Positions 26,105 to 33,987 of a stretch of 42,547 bases of DNA are shown here, piece by piece. Numbering within the stretch: position 1 is the stretch's first letter; each line of letters opens with the position of its first letter. Under the pieces are notes generated by a model. It did not search any database. It had not been told where the DNA came from and was given only the letters and a program-made list of their open reading frames with translations. Where the stretch lies: the NCBI RefSeq assembly GCF_014202695.1, contig NZ_JACHHH010000015.1:1-42547 (forward strand), given 5' to 3'. The DNA is from Oribacterium sinus. GTDB taxonomy: Bacteria > Bacillota > Clostridia > Lachnospirales > Lachnospiraceae. A program made the position numbers and the translations under genes.

Positions 26105-27100
26105 ATGGCAGATTTTCAAGAAAATTACCTAGGAACAAATCGGCAGGAAGAGCAGGAGCGAGTACGACAGCTGGCCGATGACCCTGAGGTGCAGGCACGA
26201 CTCACAAAGATTCGTGGGGAGATGCAGGAAAATATTAAATGGAAAAATTATCTTATCGTTGCGGCCATCGTAGCCGGTTTACTGATTATTGTATTTAAGC
26301 TACTCGGAATATTGCTCGTAGGGCTCCTTTATTTTTTTGTCTATCGTCCGAAAAAAGAGCAAAGAAACGCTTACTTTGCAAAAGGCGGTAAGAATAACGA
26401 TGATTTGTATGCGGAGGAATTCCTAAAGCCCATTCTTCAGAAAATCTTCCCAAAAGCAAATCTTGGACAAAGAGGAAGCCTGCCTCTACAGGCCATGAAA
26501 AAGGTAACGCCCAAATCAGAAAAATATGAGCCTTTCTTCTTCCTGTCTTTAGGAGATGAGCAGGACACCCGCATGTGTAATCTCTACTCTTCCCACATGG
26601 AGACCAGAATAGAGACCCGAAACGGAAAGGAATATGCAAAAAACGTTCAGGTGACAGACTTTGTCGGACAGGTATTTTCCATGCAGCTTCCCGTAAACTT
26701 TAACGGACAGCTACGGGTTGTTCCTACCAAAAAAACTTTAGTTCTAAAACGAGAAGTACAGGATGCCTATCCCGGAGCCCTTCCCGGAGAGCAGAAAATT
26801 GATGTGGAGGATATTCAGCATAACGAAAACTTCAACATCTACTGCAGTGATGAGCTTTCCGCAAGAAAGTTCCTAAGCCCAAGAGTTTTAACCTGGTTTG
26901 ACGAACACATTTCTCAAAACGGTCTTTGTGTCTATCTGGAAGGAAATAAGCTGTATATCTCCTTATATACCGATAACTTTATCTTCCCCACACCTCAGAC
27001 TCCTGAAGAAGTAGACGGCCTGTCCATTGAGAAGGAATATAAGGAGCTTCGGAAGCAGCTGGATTTTCTTTTGGATTTTACGAAGGTATTCCAAAGCTAA
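26105..27100 (+). CDS. DUF3137 membrane protein, copy 1
   Basis: This is a 331-residue protein. An N-terminal charged segment (1-45) is followed by one or two TM helices (about 48-80, YLIVAAIVAGLLIIVFKLLG) and a DUF3137-type soluble domain (about 100-331). Conserved segments shared with the paralogue at 29224-30168 are PKSEKYEPFF, NLYSSHMETR, VQVTDFVGQVF, GQLRVVPTKK, GEQKIDVEDIQHNENFNIYC and ARKFLSPRVLTWFDEHIS. Function is unknown. AAAGGAGGATTGC precedes the ATG. It is convergent with the prepilin peptidase gene, with a shared terminator between them. Confidence 0.8.
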   Translation: MADFQENYLGTNRQEEQERVRQLADDPEVQARLTKIRGEMQENIKWKNYLIVAAIVAGLLIIVFKLLGILLVGLLYFFVYRPKKEQRNAYFAKGGKNNDDLYAEEFLKPILQKIFPKANLGQRGSLPLQAMKKVTPKSEKYEPFFFLSLGDEQDTRMCNLYSSHMETRIETRNGKEYAKNVQVTDFVGQVFSMQLPVNFNGQLRVVPTKKTLVLKREVQDAYPGALPGEQKIDVEDIQHNENFNIYCSDELSARKFLSPRVLTWFDEHISQNGLCVYLEGNKLYISLYTDNFIFPTPQTPEEVDGLSIEKEYKELRKQLDFLLDFTKVFQS

Positions 27101-27131
27101 AAGAAAAAGAGCCTTTTTAGGAAAGCCCATC

Positions 27132-27177
27132 AAAAAGACCGATAAACCCGCATAGCGATGGTTTATCGGTCTTTTTT
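27132..27177. terminator. Bidirectional terminator between DUF3137 copy 1 and prepilin peptidase
   Basis: AAAAAGACCGATAAAC (27132-27147) pairs with GTTTATCGGTCTTTTT around a 13-base loop. There are A- and T-rich flanks on both sides, so it can serve both convergent genes. Confidence 0.88.
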
Positions 27178-27219
27178 CTTTGGGGGAACTTTCCTACTGT
27201 TCCATTCAAGAGCACCGTA

Positions 27220-27906
27220 CTATATCAAGGACAGCATCAAGCTGATACCATAGCCTACAAAGATAAAGCCCCCCATAGGAAAGGCATCTTTCATCTTTAT
27301 TTTCTTTAGAAGCAGAAAGGGGATGAACGTAATCGCACAAAGAATAAAGGAGAAAAGAAGAATGATACAGGCTGCACTGATACCGGAATAAAAGGCAATG
27401 GCAGCATATAATTTCACATCTCCCATTCCCAGTCCCCCCTTTGATAGGAATACCATCAATAGAAGAAAGAGCAACATAATAAACAGGGAGCCTAAGGACT
27501 GGAAAAGGAATTCTTTCCACCCAAGGTGATAATGCAAAATTTCAATGAGGCCTATCACTACCCCTGCCACCAGAAAAATCAGTACTAAGATATTCGGAAT
27601 AATATATTTTTCCCCGTCTACAATGGCCGCTACAGCCAAAATAAAATACAGCAAAGTCAGACGAACGATAGCAAAGGTATCTACTGCATTCTGTGCTGTA
27701 AAGTAGCCAAATACAGCGGAAAACAGAATAAACAATCCATACAATATATTTTTTGCCTTTTTATTGAAAATCGGATGGGTTTCCTTTTTATCTATCCCTT
27801 TTCGCTGTTGCTGTTTTTGATGCCATACCAGCAAAATGTGGCTTAGCTTAATAGCTAACACAGAGAGAAGCAGATATAATACACCGATGCCTAGTTTTAA
27901 AGCCAT
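27220..27906 (-). CDS. Prepilin peptidase (A24 family, Tad/CpaA type)
   Basis: This is a 228-residue polytopic membrane aspartyl protease that cleaves prepilin-type leader peptides. The two active-site aspartates are predicted in ILAVAAIVDGEKYIIPN and in the GxGD-type motif KGGLGMGDVKLYAAIAFYSG. There are six to seven TM helices. It lacks the N-terminal methyltransferase domain of PilD, as in the short CpaA/TadV group. It lies 10 bases after the TadE-like gene and is the last gene of the minus-strand pilus set; AAAGGGG precedes the ATG. The nearby TadE-like proteins are its likely substrates. Confidence 0.88.
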   Translation of the reverse strand: MALKLGIGVLYLLLSVLAIKLSHILLVWHQKQQQRKGIDKKETHPIFNKKAKNILYGLFILFSAVFGYFTAQNAVDTFAIVRLTLLYFILAVAAIVDGEKYIIPNILVLIFLVAGVVIGLIEILHYHLGWKEFLFQSLGSLFIMLLFLLLMVFLSKGGLGMGDVKLYAAIAFYSGISAACIILLFSFILCAITFIPFLLLKKIKMKDAFPMGGFIFVGYGISLMLSLI

Positions 27907-27916
27907 GTTTTCCCCT

Positions 27917-28537
27917 TTAATAGTCTTCCAATCCCCACAAATGAACCTTCACCTTCTGGGATAAGTCCAATGGTTCTGTTTTAAAAAGATTAAACCAAAA
28001 CTTCATCTTGTACTTGGCAACAAGGGTTAAGTCGCCGTTATTGACCGTCCCGCTAAGCTCCATGTTCCCTACTACCCCCAATTTTTTTAATTTAGTATAA
28101 GCACTGAGTTTATTTCCATCCCCGGTAAAATAGGAATAAAACCGATCCTCCAGTACACCGGAAGACACTGTTTCATTCTTGTGCCAGCTTTCCGCAGAAG
28201 AGAAGCTTTGGTCTCGTACCACATAACGCTCAAATCTTTGCAAAATAGTACTTACACTGGTATTCTCCAAGCTTATTTTTTCATTCCAATAAGGATCCAG
28301 ACTCAGACTATTGGCCGTTTGCACCAAAGTATGCATCACCTGATTCTGCGCCGAAAACACAAAGAACACACCATTCAATGCCATAAATAAAAAGCAGAAT
28401 ATGGGCAAGATAATCGCCGCCTCTAAGGTAACGGAAGCTCTTTCTCTAAGCAGCGTCTCTTTAAGATTATTTTCAACGGTATCTTCAACGTGATTTCGAT
28501 TGCTCTTCATTTTATCGTTTTCCTCTTTTCCCATCAT
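27917..28537 (-). CDS. TadE-like pseudopilin-type membrane protein 1
   Basis: This is a 206-residue protein with a charged N-terminus (about 33 residues) followed by a TadE-like segment: ERASVTLEAAIILPIFCFLF continuing into a single TM helix. The glutamate after the hydrophobic start (LEAAIILP) is typical of type IV pilin-like leaders. The remainder is an extracellular domain with no clear homology. The start overlaps the stop of the preceding TadE-like gene (ATGATG/TGA), indicating translational coupling. Inferred minor pilin of a Tad-like system. Confidence 0.78.
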   Translation of the reverse strand: MMGKEENDKMKSNRNHVEDTVENNLKETLLRERASVTLEAAIILPIFCFLFMALNGVFFVFSAQNQVMHTLVQTANSLSLDPYWNEKISLENTSVSTILQRFERYVVRDQSFSSAESWHKNETVSSGVLEDRFYSYFTGDGNKLSAYTKLKKLGVVGNMELSGTVNNGDLTLVAKYKMKFWFNLFKTEPLDLSQKVKVHLWGLEDY

Positions 28538-29190
28538 GAATCCTCTCCAAAAGAAGTAACCAAACCGAACAAATCCTTTCCTAGATTGATAAAGGAATCT
28601 ACCAATCCTGCTATCTTGGAAAGATCACTTATTTTATTATTAAAATACTGGCTAAAATGGACCGTATTGACGTAATGAAGCACATCCAGGGTTGAGGCAA
28701 CTGCCACTACTTTTACTTTGTTGGATTCTTTTAAGTCGACTTTCTCCAACAAGGGTGCAAAAAGAAAATCAAAGCTTTTTTCCGCTTCCAGTACATAATG
28801 GCATCGTCCAAGATCATCCGGAACTCTCTTTACCCTTACCGTTTCCTTACCGCCACCATTTCCGCCACTGTACTTCGTAAGTCTAAATCCTAAAAAACTA
28901 CTTGCTTTCTCATTTCCGTGTATGAGAAGATTAATTTGTTTCAGACTAAGATAGCGATACAAGCCTATATTTTCAATATCTTGTACCGTTATCTCCTCTT
29001 TGTATTCCAAGCCTTCGTATTTATAATTCTCTGCCACTCTCACTACCGCCGCATTGCAGGCTGCTGTAAACATGTTTCGCTGATACAAATGAACGGATAA
29101 GGCCAAAAAAAACATAAGAATAAAGATAGAAAATATCATTCCTATCCCCCATTCCAGCATTATGGTTCCCTCTTCACTTCGAACATCCAT
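28534..29190 (-). CDS. TadE-like pseudopilin-type membrane protein 2
   Basis: This is a 218-residue protein that begins MDVRSEEGTIMLEWGIGMIF with a following hydrophobic helix to about residue 33, resembling a TadE/TadF leader with a glutamate early in the hydrophobic stretch (LEWG). The remaining extracellular part has no recognised domain. RBS AGAGGTGAG is upstream. It directly precedes and overlaps the other TadE-like gene and follows the DUF3137 gene by 33 bases, so it belongs to the same operon. Confidence 0.72.
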   Translation of the reverse strand: MDVRSEEGTIMLEWGIGMIFSIFILMFFLALSVHLYQRNMFTAACNAAVVRVAENYKYEGLEYKEEITVQDIENIGLYRYLSLKQINLLIHGNEKASSFLGFRLTKYSGGNGGGKETVRVKRVPDDLGRCHYVLEAEKSFDFLFAPLLEKVDLKESNKVKVVAVASTLDVLHYVNTVHFSQYFNNKISDLSKIAGLVDSFINLGKDLFGLVTSFGEDS

Positions 29191-29223
29191 AACTCACCTC
29201 TTTTGTTCCCATTGTTTACATTA

Positions 29224-30168
29224 CTATTTAGAAAAAACCGATGCCATAGCCTTTGCTTCCTGACTTAAGTCTTTTAGATAGAGAGCCGCTTTTTCCACCG
29301 ACCACTCACTCAGCTTCTTCTTGGTGTACGGCACCGGAAACATATATTCATTGGTATATTTGCTGATATAAAGTTTATTCCCCTTAAGGTAGGCACAAAG
29401 TCCCTGATCTGAAATCTGCTCATCAAACCAAGCCAGAACACTTGGACTTAAGAACTTTCGGGCAGCAATCTCATCCGTACAGTAAATGTTGTAATTTTCA
29501 TTGTGCCGCACATCCTCCACATCAATCTTCTGCTCTCCCTCTAAGGCTCCCGCATATTTTCCCTGGGTCTCTATATTCAAATGCGCAAGTTTCTTTGTGG
29601 GCACAATCCGTACATGCCCTTGATAAACTTCCGTCAGAGTTAGGGCGTACAAAACGCCTTGGAAATCCCTCACTGTCTTAGTTCGTTTTTCCTTTCCACT
29701 CTTGTACTCTTCTTCATGCCAGGCATACAAATTACAAACACTAAGGTTTCGTTCATCATGAAATTTCAGTGCATAGAATTGATTATACTTCTCTGACTTG
29801 GGAACCGCATATTTTACATCCTCTATAGGCTCTTCTCCCCAGGAGTGAATCTTAGCCTTCGGAAGTATTGCCCCCAGTATCAGATTAAGAATCTGTTCTG
29901 TATAGATATCATCCAAATCGATATCACTTTTGCTCTTAAAAAAGGGGATGATGATTAAGACAAACAGCAGGACTACTGCCAAAGGAAAGCCTGCACGACG
30001 AGGCAGATAGCACAACACGAAGAGACAAATTAGTCCCTTGGCAGCCATGTCTACACCTTGCCTGTCTCTTTTTACAAGTTCGTCTTTTATCAGTTTATAG
30101 TTTTTTTTAAACTCTTCAGTGCGTTTAAGTTCCTTTAATTTCTCTACTTCTTCAGCTGTTAATGCCAT
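29224..30168 (-). CDS. DUF3137 membrane protein, copy 2
   Basis: This is a 314-residue paralogue of the protein at 26105-27100. The N-terminal 45 residues are charged and helical, followed by TM helices (about 46-85; LICLFVLCYLPRRAGFPLAV) and a DUF3137-type domain with VPKSEKYNQFYALKF, NLYAWHEEEY, VRIVPTKK, GEQKIDVEDVRHNENYNIYC and ARKFLSPSVLAWFDEQIS. It is embedded in the pilus-type operon between the DUF5702-like gene and the TadE-like genes. Function is unknown; the association with Tad genes suggests a role in the envelope or in assembly. RBS AAAGGAG lies upstream. Confidence 0.8.
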   Translation of the reverse strand: MALTAEEVEKLKELKRTEEFKKNYKLIKDELVKRDRQGVDMAAKGLICLFVLCYLPRRAGFPLAVVLLFVLIIIPFFKSKSDIDLDDIYTEQILNLILGAILPKAKIHSWGEEPIEDVKYAVPKSEKYNQFYALKFHDERNLSVCNLYAWHEEEYKSGKEKRTKTVRDFQGVLYALTLTEVYQGHVRIVPTKKLAHLNIETQGKYAGALEGEQKIDVEDVRHNENYNIYCTDEIAARKFLSPSVLAWFDEQISDQGLCAYLKGNKLYISKYTNEYMFPVPYTKKKLSEWSVEKAALYLKDLSQEAKAMASVFSK

Positions 30169-30256
30169 TTTCCTATTTTCTCCTTTAAAATTGTACTTCC
30201 GTGAATGCTTTCACCTCTGATGCAATTTATTGGCCTTCCCTTATTTCTCCTCTATC

Positions 30257-30487
30257 TTACATCGATAACTGATAAAAAATACCCACCGTATCTCTAATCT
30301 CTTGATTCAACTCTTTAAGGCTGAGTGCTGCTTTTTCTACTGACCATGCATCCAGCATTTTCTGTGTATATGGTACTTGGAACAGATAGTGATCCTGATA
30401 TACTGAAATAAACAGCTTATTTTCTTTCAAATATAATGATAATCCTTGCTTCGACTTTCCGTTTCCGATATATACTTTAAACCTCAT
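30257..30487 (-). pseudogene. C-terminal fragment of a third DUF3137 gene
   Basis: The readable frame ends KQGLSLYLKENKLFISVYQD, then VPYTQKMLDAWSVEKAALSL. This aligns to the last 70 residues of DUF3137 copy 2 (QGLCAYLKGNKLYIS, VPYTKKKLSEWSVEKAALYL). The first 240 residues of the family are missing. The frame extends upstream to 30526 into the end of the DUF5702-like gene, but without homology there. It is most likely a decayed tandem duplicate; an expressed short protein starting MRFKVYIGNG is possible but lacks a clear RBS. Confidence 0.7.
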
Positions 30488-30501
30488 AATAATACTGTTC
30501 T

Positions 30502-33276
30502 CTAATACCCAAGCGTTTTCGTACAATCAAGTTTAAACCCGCCAGTACTTTTTGTAATGGGCACAAATTCATTTAATTGATACTCTGTGGTAGCGGTAAT
30601 TCCGGTATAAGCTTTACTCAAATGATAATCCGTTTTTTCCTTATACTTTTCCTTTGCCTCCAATTGCACAAGGTTCTGTAACCGCATAAGATACTGATCT
30701 TGATTTGTTCCTAAAAGCATCAAAATTAAACAATGCTCCCCATAGTCCAGCTTCATAAGGCCTTTCTCATCTTTTAAGCCCATGGCCTCTGTGGCTGTGG
30801 TTTCCTTTGGTTCTTGCGGAACAGTATTCCCTGAGTTGGAATTATCATTTTGGGGCTTCGTACTATCCTTTGTAGCTTTCGATGCATTGTTCTCTGAATT
30901 GGAATTATCATTATCTGGTTTTGTGGTATCTTTGGTAGCTTTCGATTCAGCGTTCTCTGTTTTAGAATCGTTGTTATCTGATTCTTCACTGCTTTCTGTC
31001 GTACCTCCGAATGTACTATTTATTTTATTTTTTGCTTCTGCTGCGATCTTATCCGCTGTATCCTGAGTGCCCTTTTTGATTTGTTTCGCTGTTTCATCAT
31101 TTAACCCCCTACACTTTGAAAAATCCTCGATAAAGTTTGATATGCCTTCAGTAGACATATAGGCCTTCATCTTAATAAGACTAACGGATTGTTTGTTTAC
31201 CAAAAGTATCATATCTATAAATGACTCTAGTAAAAGAAGTATCACAAAAACAACTACTACGAAGGGACCGGTAACACTTGTTTCTGTAATCCAGTCAGAA
31301 CTTGCAATAGCCGGGAGATTAGAGACCAATCTTAATAAGAAGCCATTAAAGAAGGTACCCACCTGTGCACCTTTTTCCGAGTTGGAACCGGTTAAAAGAT
31401 ACTCCAGCTCTGCTCCCTTGTAGAGTTTGTCCCTTCCTTCCACATTATCCATTTTAGGATAATGCCAGAAATCTCCGTCTAGAAAACCGATATTATAAGT
31501 ACCACCGGCCATTTCAAAAATATTACTATACTCATATCCCGTTAAACTGGAACCATCACTATAATTGGTTCTATTTGGCATATTGTAAACACCATAGCCA
31601 TAGAGCAGAAAATTCTTCCCCAGGGACTCTCCACCGGAAAGTAGACGCCCAAGATTTTGGAGCCTGCTACTTGCCCAATCAAATATACCCTTAAAGAAGG
31701 TGACTAGGCTCTTCAAAAAAGTTCCAAGAGCTGTTAACGTCGCGAAAAAATCTCCATCTGCTGCCGCCATTAAGAACTGCCAAATAGAAGATAATAAATT
31801 CACAACGCTATCCGTTATTTCCGCTGTCCCCAAGTCCAGCACACCGCTTTGATTAATCAACTCACTGGGATCCAAATTAGAATCTAAGGAACCATCATAT
31901 AATACTTTTGTCCCTATAATCTGATACAGTAAGTCCTTAAGACTTCTTACAAGATCAATCGTAGAATCAGAGCCTTTAATGGTATTTTCCATTTCTCCAT
32001 ATAAGGCAGCCGTTATTTTATCAATACTTTCTGCTTCAGAGAGAACAATATATCCTTCAATTTTATCATCTGCTTCAGCAGAGTAAGACTCCAGTTTTTT
32101 AGCCTGCGCTTCTAGTTTTTCATCATCTTCTTGTCCGTCATTATATATTTCCTTTTGCTGGTTATCTATAAATTTTTGAGCCTGATTATTCATTACATTA
32201 TAAGTGGCAAAAAAAGGATCCTCTATTGTATCTTTACCATACTTATTCTTATACTTATTCTTATAGTATTCTTGGGTATTGCTCAGTAGTTCATCTAATC
32301 CTTTTGCATATTTTTCCCTGCTTTTTAAAAAATCTCTCTCTTTCTCTTTTAAAGAAGAAAGCCTCTCTTTTAAATCATCGGTAGCTGTGCCAAAGGCTCT
32401 GGCCTTGCTATCTACTTCACTAATGTAAGAATCCAAAGAAATCTCTTCTCCATTATCTTTCCTGCTTCTTGCCTCTTCTAAAGCTTGATACGCATTATCA
32501 TAGGCCTTTCTTGCTTCTTTATACTTTGTTAAAGACTCTACATATTTCTTTGCTTCATCGCAGTATTCTTTTAAAGATTTTGCCATATTAATAGCAGAAT
32601 CCGTAATATCAATTACATTGTTTCCACTATCCAGTAAATTTTTGCAAATCTGTAAAGGATTTTTTTTATGGTAGTAATCCAATAATTCTTTTATATTTAA
32701 GCCCTCTTCCAAAGTATTGATGGGTACGGAAAGCTCACTGTACTCGAATACCTCCTGCCTTAATACTAAAGGTTCAATAAGCGAGTTTTTTCCCTCTGCC
32801 GAGCTTCCTGATAAGCTGATGGCCTTTCCGAATCCTTGAACATTCGCTTCCAGATAGCTTTGATAACGAGAATCCAAAGACTCCTCCTGATCCTGTCTCA
32901 CCGCCATAAAACCGAAACGTTCATCCAAGTAGGGGTCATAATGGGCAAGAGCAGAAAAAATAGAGCTTCCCATCAGCTCTTCAATAATGGCTTGTGCGCT
33001 TTGTATTCTGGCATATTCCACGAAAATCAAAGTACACATCAACAAAGGAGAAACGGTTAATGCCAAAAAAATAGAAATCATTCCCTTTCCGCCATTGACA
33101 TGAGAATACAGAAAGAACTTTAGTTTTTTATGAAATTCTAAAATATTCATGGGAACGATTCTGTCCCTAAGCTTTGGAATGAAAATTACCGGCAAGAAAA
33201 TAATCCATAGAATAAGAGTCATAAAATTTTTCATGACTCTCCCATGGAAAGAAATACTCATTGAAAACTTTTCCAT
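30502..33276 (-). CDS. Large Tad-associated membrane protein (DUF5702-like)
   Basis: This is a roughly 920-residue protein. There is an N-terminal hydrophobic segment (about 20-37), then a TadE/G-like start around residues 65-90 (GGKGMISIFLALTVSPLLM). A long, highly helical region follows at about 240-440 rich in K, E and D (coiled-coil-like). Further hydrophobic segments occur near 510-540 and 685-705 (VVVVFVILLLLESFIDMIL). A low-complexity linker of repeated KATKDTTKPDNDNSNSENN-type units lies at about 765-845. It resembles DUF5702 proteins found with Tad pilus genes in Clostridia. It is the first gene of the minus-strand pilus set. Start MEKFSM (33276) follows a GGGGGG box; a longer start at 33291 has no RBS. 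The family call is by layout, not certain. Confidence 0.7.
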   Translation of the reverse strand: MEKFSMSISFHGRVMKNFMTLILWIIFLPVIFIPKLRDRIVPMNILEFHKKLKFFLYSHVNGGKGMISIFLALTVSPLLMCTLIFVEYARIQSAQAIIEELMGSSIFSALAHYDPYLDERFGFMAVRQDQEESLDSRYQSYLEANVQGFGKAISLSGSSAEGKNSLIEPLVLRQEVFEYSELSVPINTLEEGLNIKELLDYYHKKNPLQICKNLLDSGNNVIDITDSAINMAKSLKEYCDEAKKYVESLTKYKEARKAYDNAYQALEEARSRKDNGEEISLDSYISEVDSKARAFGTATDDLKERLSSLKEKERDFLKSREKYAKGLDELLSNTQEYYKNKYKNKYGKDTIEDPFFATYNVMNNQAQKFIDNQQKEIYNDGQEDDEKLEAQAKKLESYSAEADDKIEGYIVLSEAESIDKITAALYGEMENTIKGSDSTIDLVRSLKDLLYQIIGTKVLYDGSLDSNLDPSELINQSGVLDLGTAEITDSVVNLLSSIWQFLMAAADGDFFATLTALGTFLKSLVTFFKGIFDWASSRLQNLGRLLSGGESLGKNFLLYGYGVYNMPNRTNYSDGSSLTGYEYSNIFEMAGGTYNIGFLDGDFWHYPKMDNVEGRDKLYKGAELEYLLTGSNSEKGAQVGTFFNGFLLRLVSNLPAIASSDWITETSVTGPFVVVVFVILLLLESFIDMILLVNKQSVSLIKMKAYMSTEGISNFIEDFSKCRGLNDETAKQIKKGTQDTADKIAAEAKNKINSTFGGTTESSEESDNNDSKTENAESKATKDTTKPDNDNSNSENNASKATKDSTKPQNDNSNSGNTVPQEPKETTATEAMGLKDEKGLMKLDYGEHCLILMLLGTNQDQYLMRLQNLVQLEAKEKYKEKTDYHLSKAYTGITATTEYQLNEFVPITKSTGGFKLDCTKTLGY

Positions 33277-33331
33277 CTGTCCCCCCTGCATAAACGCATC
33301 TTTTTAGATAGTGAACTACCATTGTTATTTT

Positions 33332-33359
33332 TCTATACATATTACATAACTTTAAACAA
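33332..33359 (-). promoter_or_regulatory. Possible sigma-A-type promoter of the pilus-type operon
   Basis: Reading the minus strand, TTGTTT (33359-33354) and TATAGA (33337-33332) are spaced by 16 bases, about 55 bases before the start of the DUF5702-like gene in very AT-rich DNA. This is seen by eye only; neighbouring AT-rich boxes could serve as well. Confidence 0.3.
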
Positions 33360-33469
33360 TTCTCTATTATAGTTTATACTAACTTATGGATTCTTATTTT
33401 TCAATATTTATATTAAATTATTTCTATTCTTATCTATAATTAATGCCATTAAAGCTATCGGGAGTTTGA

Positions 33470-33873
33470 CAGTTAAATAGTTCCAAAATCTCCTCAGGCC
33501 TTGAAAAGCCTGACTGCAAGCTCCATCACGTTTACCGTGCACTGGAAATCCTTGCAAAAGAGAATGATTTTTTCCGGTCTCAACTTTACAAGAATTCCGA
33601 AATGGTACTGAATCGACATAAAAGAGTTCTTTACTATGACTGCACTAACTATTACTTCGAGATTGAGGAAGTGGATGATTTCAGAAAATATGGTCATTCC
33701 AAAGAAAACCGTCCGAATCCGATTGTTCAGATGCAGGACTATCATCAACTTCAAACCGTGTCTTCAACAACACGCCGAACCGGAAATTTGTTACAATGCA
33801 ACTAATTAGAACGGATTACGAGATTATATCTCAAAGAGAAATAAAAAAGATTTTAAACGCAAAGCGAAAGTAG
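33470..33873 (+). pseudogene. IS1634-type transposase remnant with internal deletion
   Basis: From 33470 a frame reads PDCKLHHVYRALEILAKEND, then KNSEMVLNRHKRVLYYDCTN and YYFEIEE, then SKENRPNPIVQM. This is characteristic of the catalytic region of IS1634-family transposases. It then becomes non-homologous and stops at 33805. In another frame, LIRTDYEIISQREIKKILNA ending at 33873 resembles the C-terminus of the same family. So most of the gene between is deleted and the N-terminus is absent. No intact copy or clear terminal inverted repeats are visible. Confidence 0.75.
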
Positions 33874-33894
33874 AAATATTGCTAGAATTCAAAA

Positions 33895-33915
33895 AGAAAC
33901 GTGCGTCGCTAGGCG
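33895..33915. repeat. 21-base repeat at the intron 3' junction
   Basis: AGAAACGTGCGTCGCTAGGCG is a 20/21 match to 35799-35819, which is the first part of the intron (minus strand). The two copies are direct repeats about 1.9 kb apart. The downstream copy may be the truncated start of a second tandem intron. Confidence 0.75.
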
Positions 33916-33916
33916 A

Positions 33917-33986
33917 TCGAGTAGGAGGCGGCGACTAACCGCCGTCCTCTCACAGCACTGTACGTACGGTTCTCGTATACAGCGCT
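33917..33986 (-). ncRNA. Group II intron domains V and VI
   Basis: Domain V (minus strand, 33986-33954): AGCGCTGTA pairs with TACAGTGCT. Beyond a 2-base CG bulge, TACG pairs with CGTA around an AGAAC loop. The AGC triad and two-base bulge are hallmarks of the catalytic domain. Domain VI (33951-33917): CGGCG/CGCCG and AGG/CCT pair, with an unpaired A in the strand CCTACTC as branch-point candidate. Confidence 0.85.
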
Positions 33987-33987
33987 T

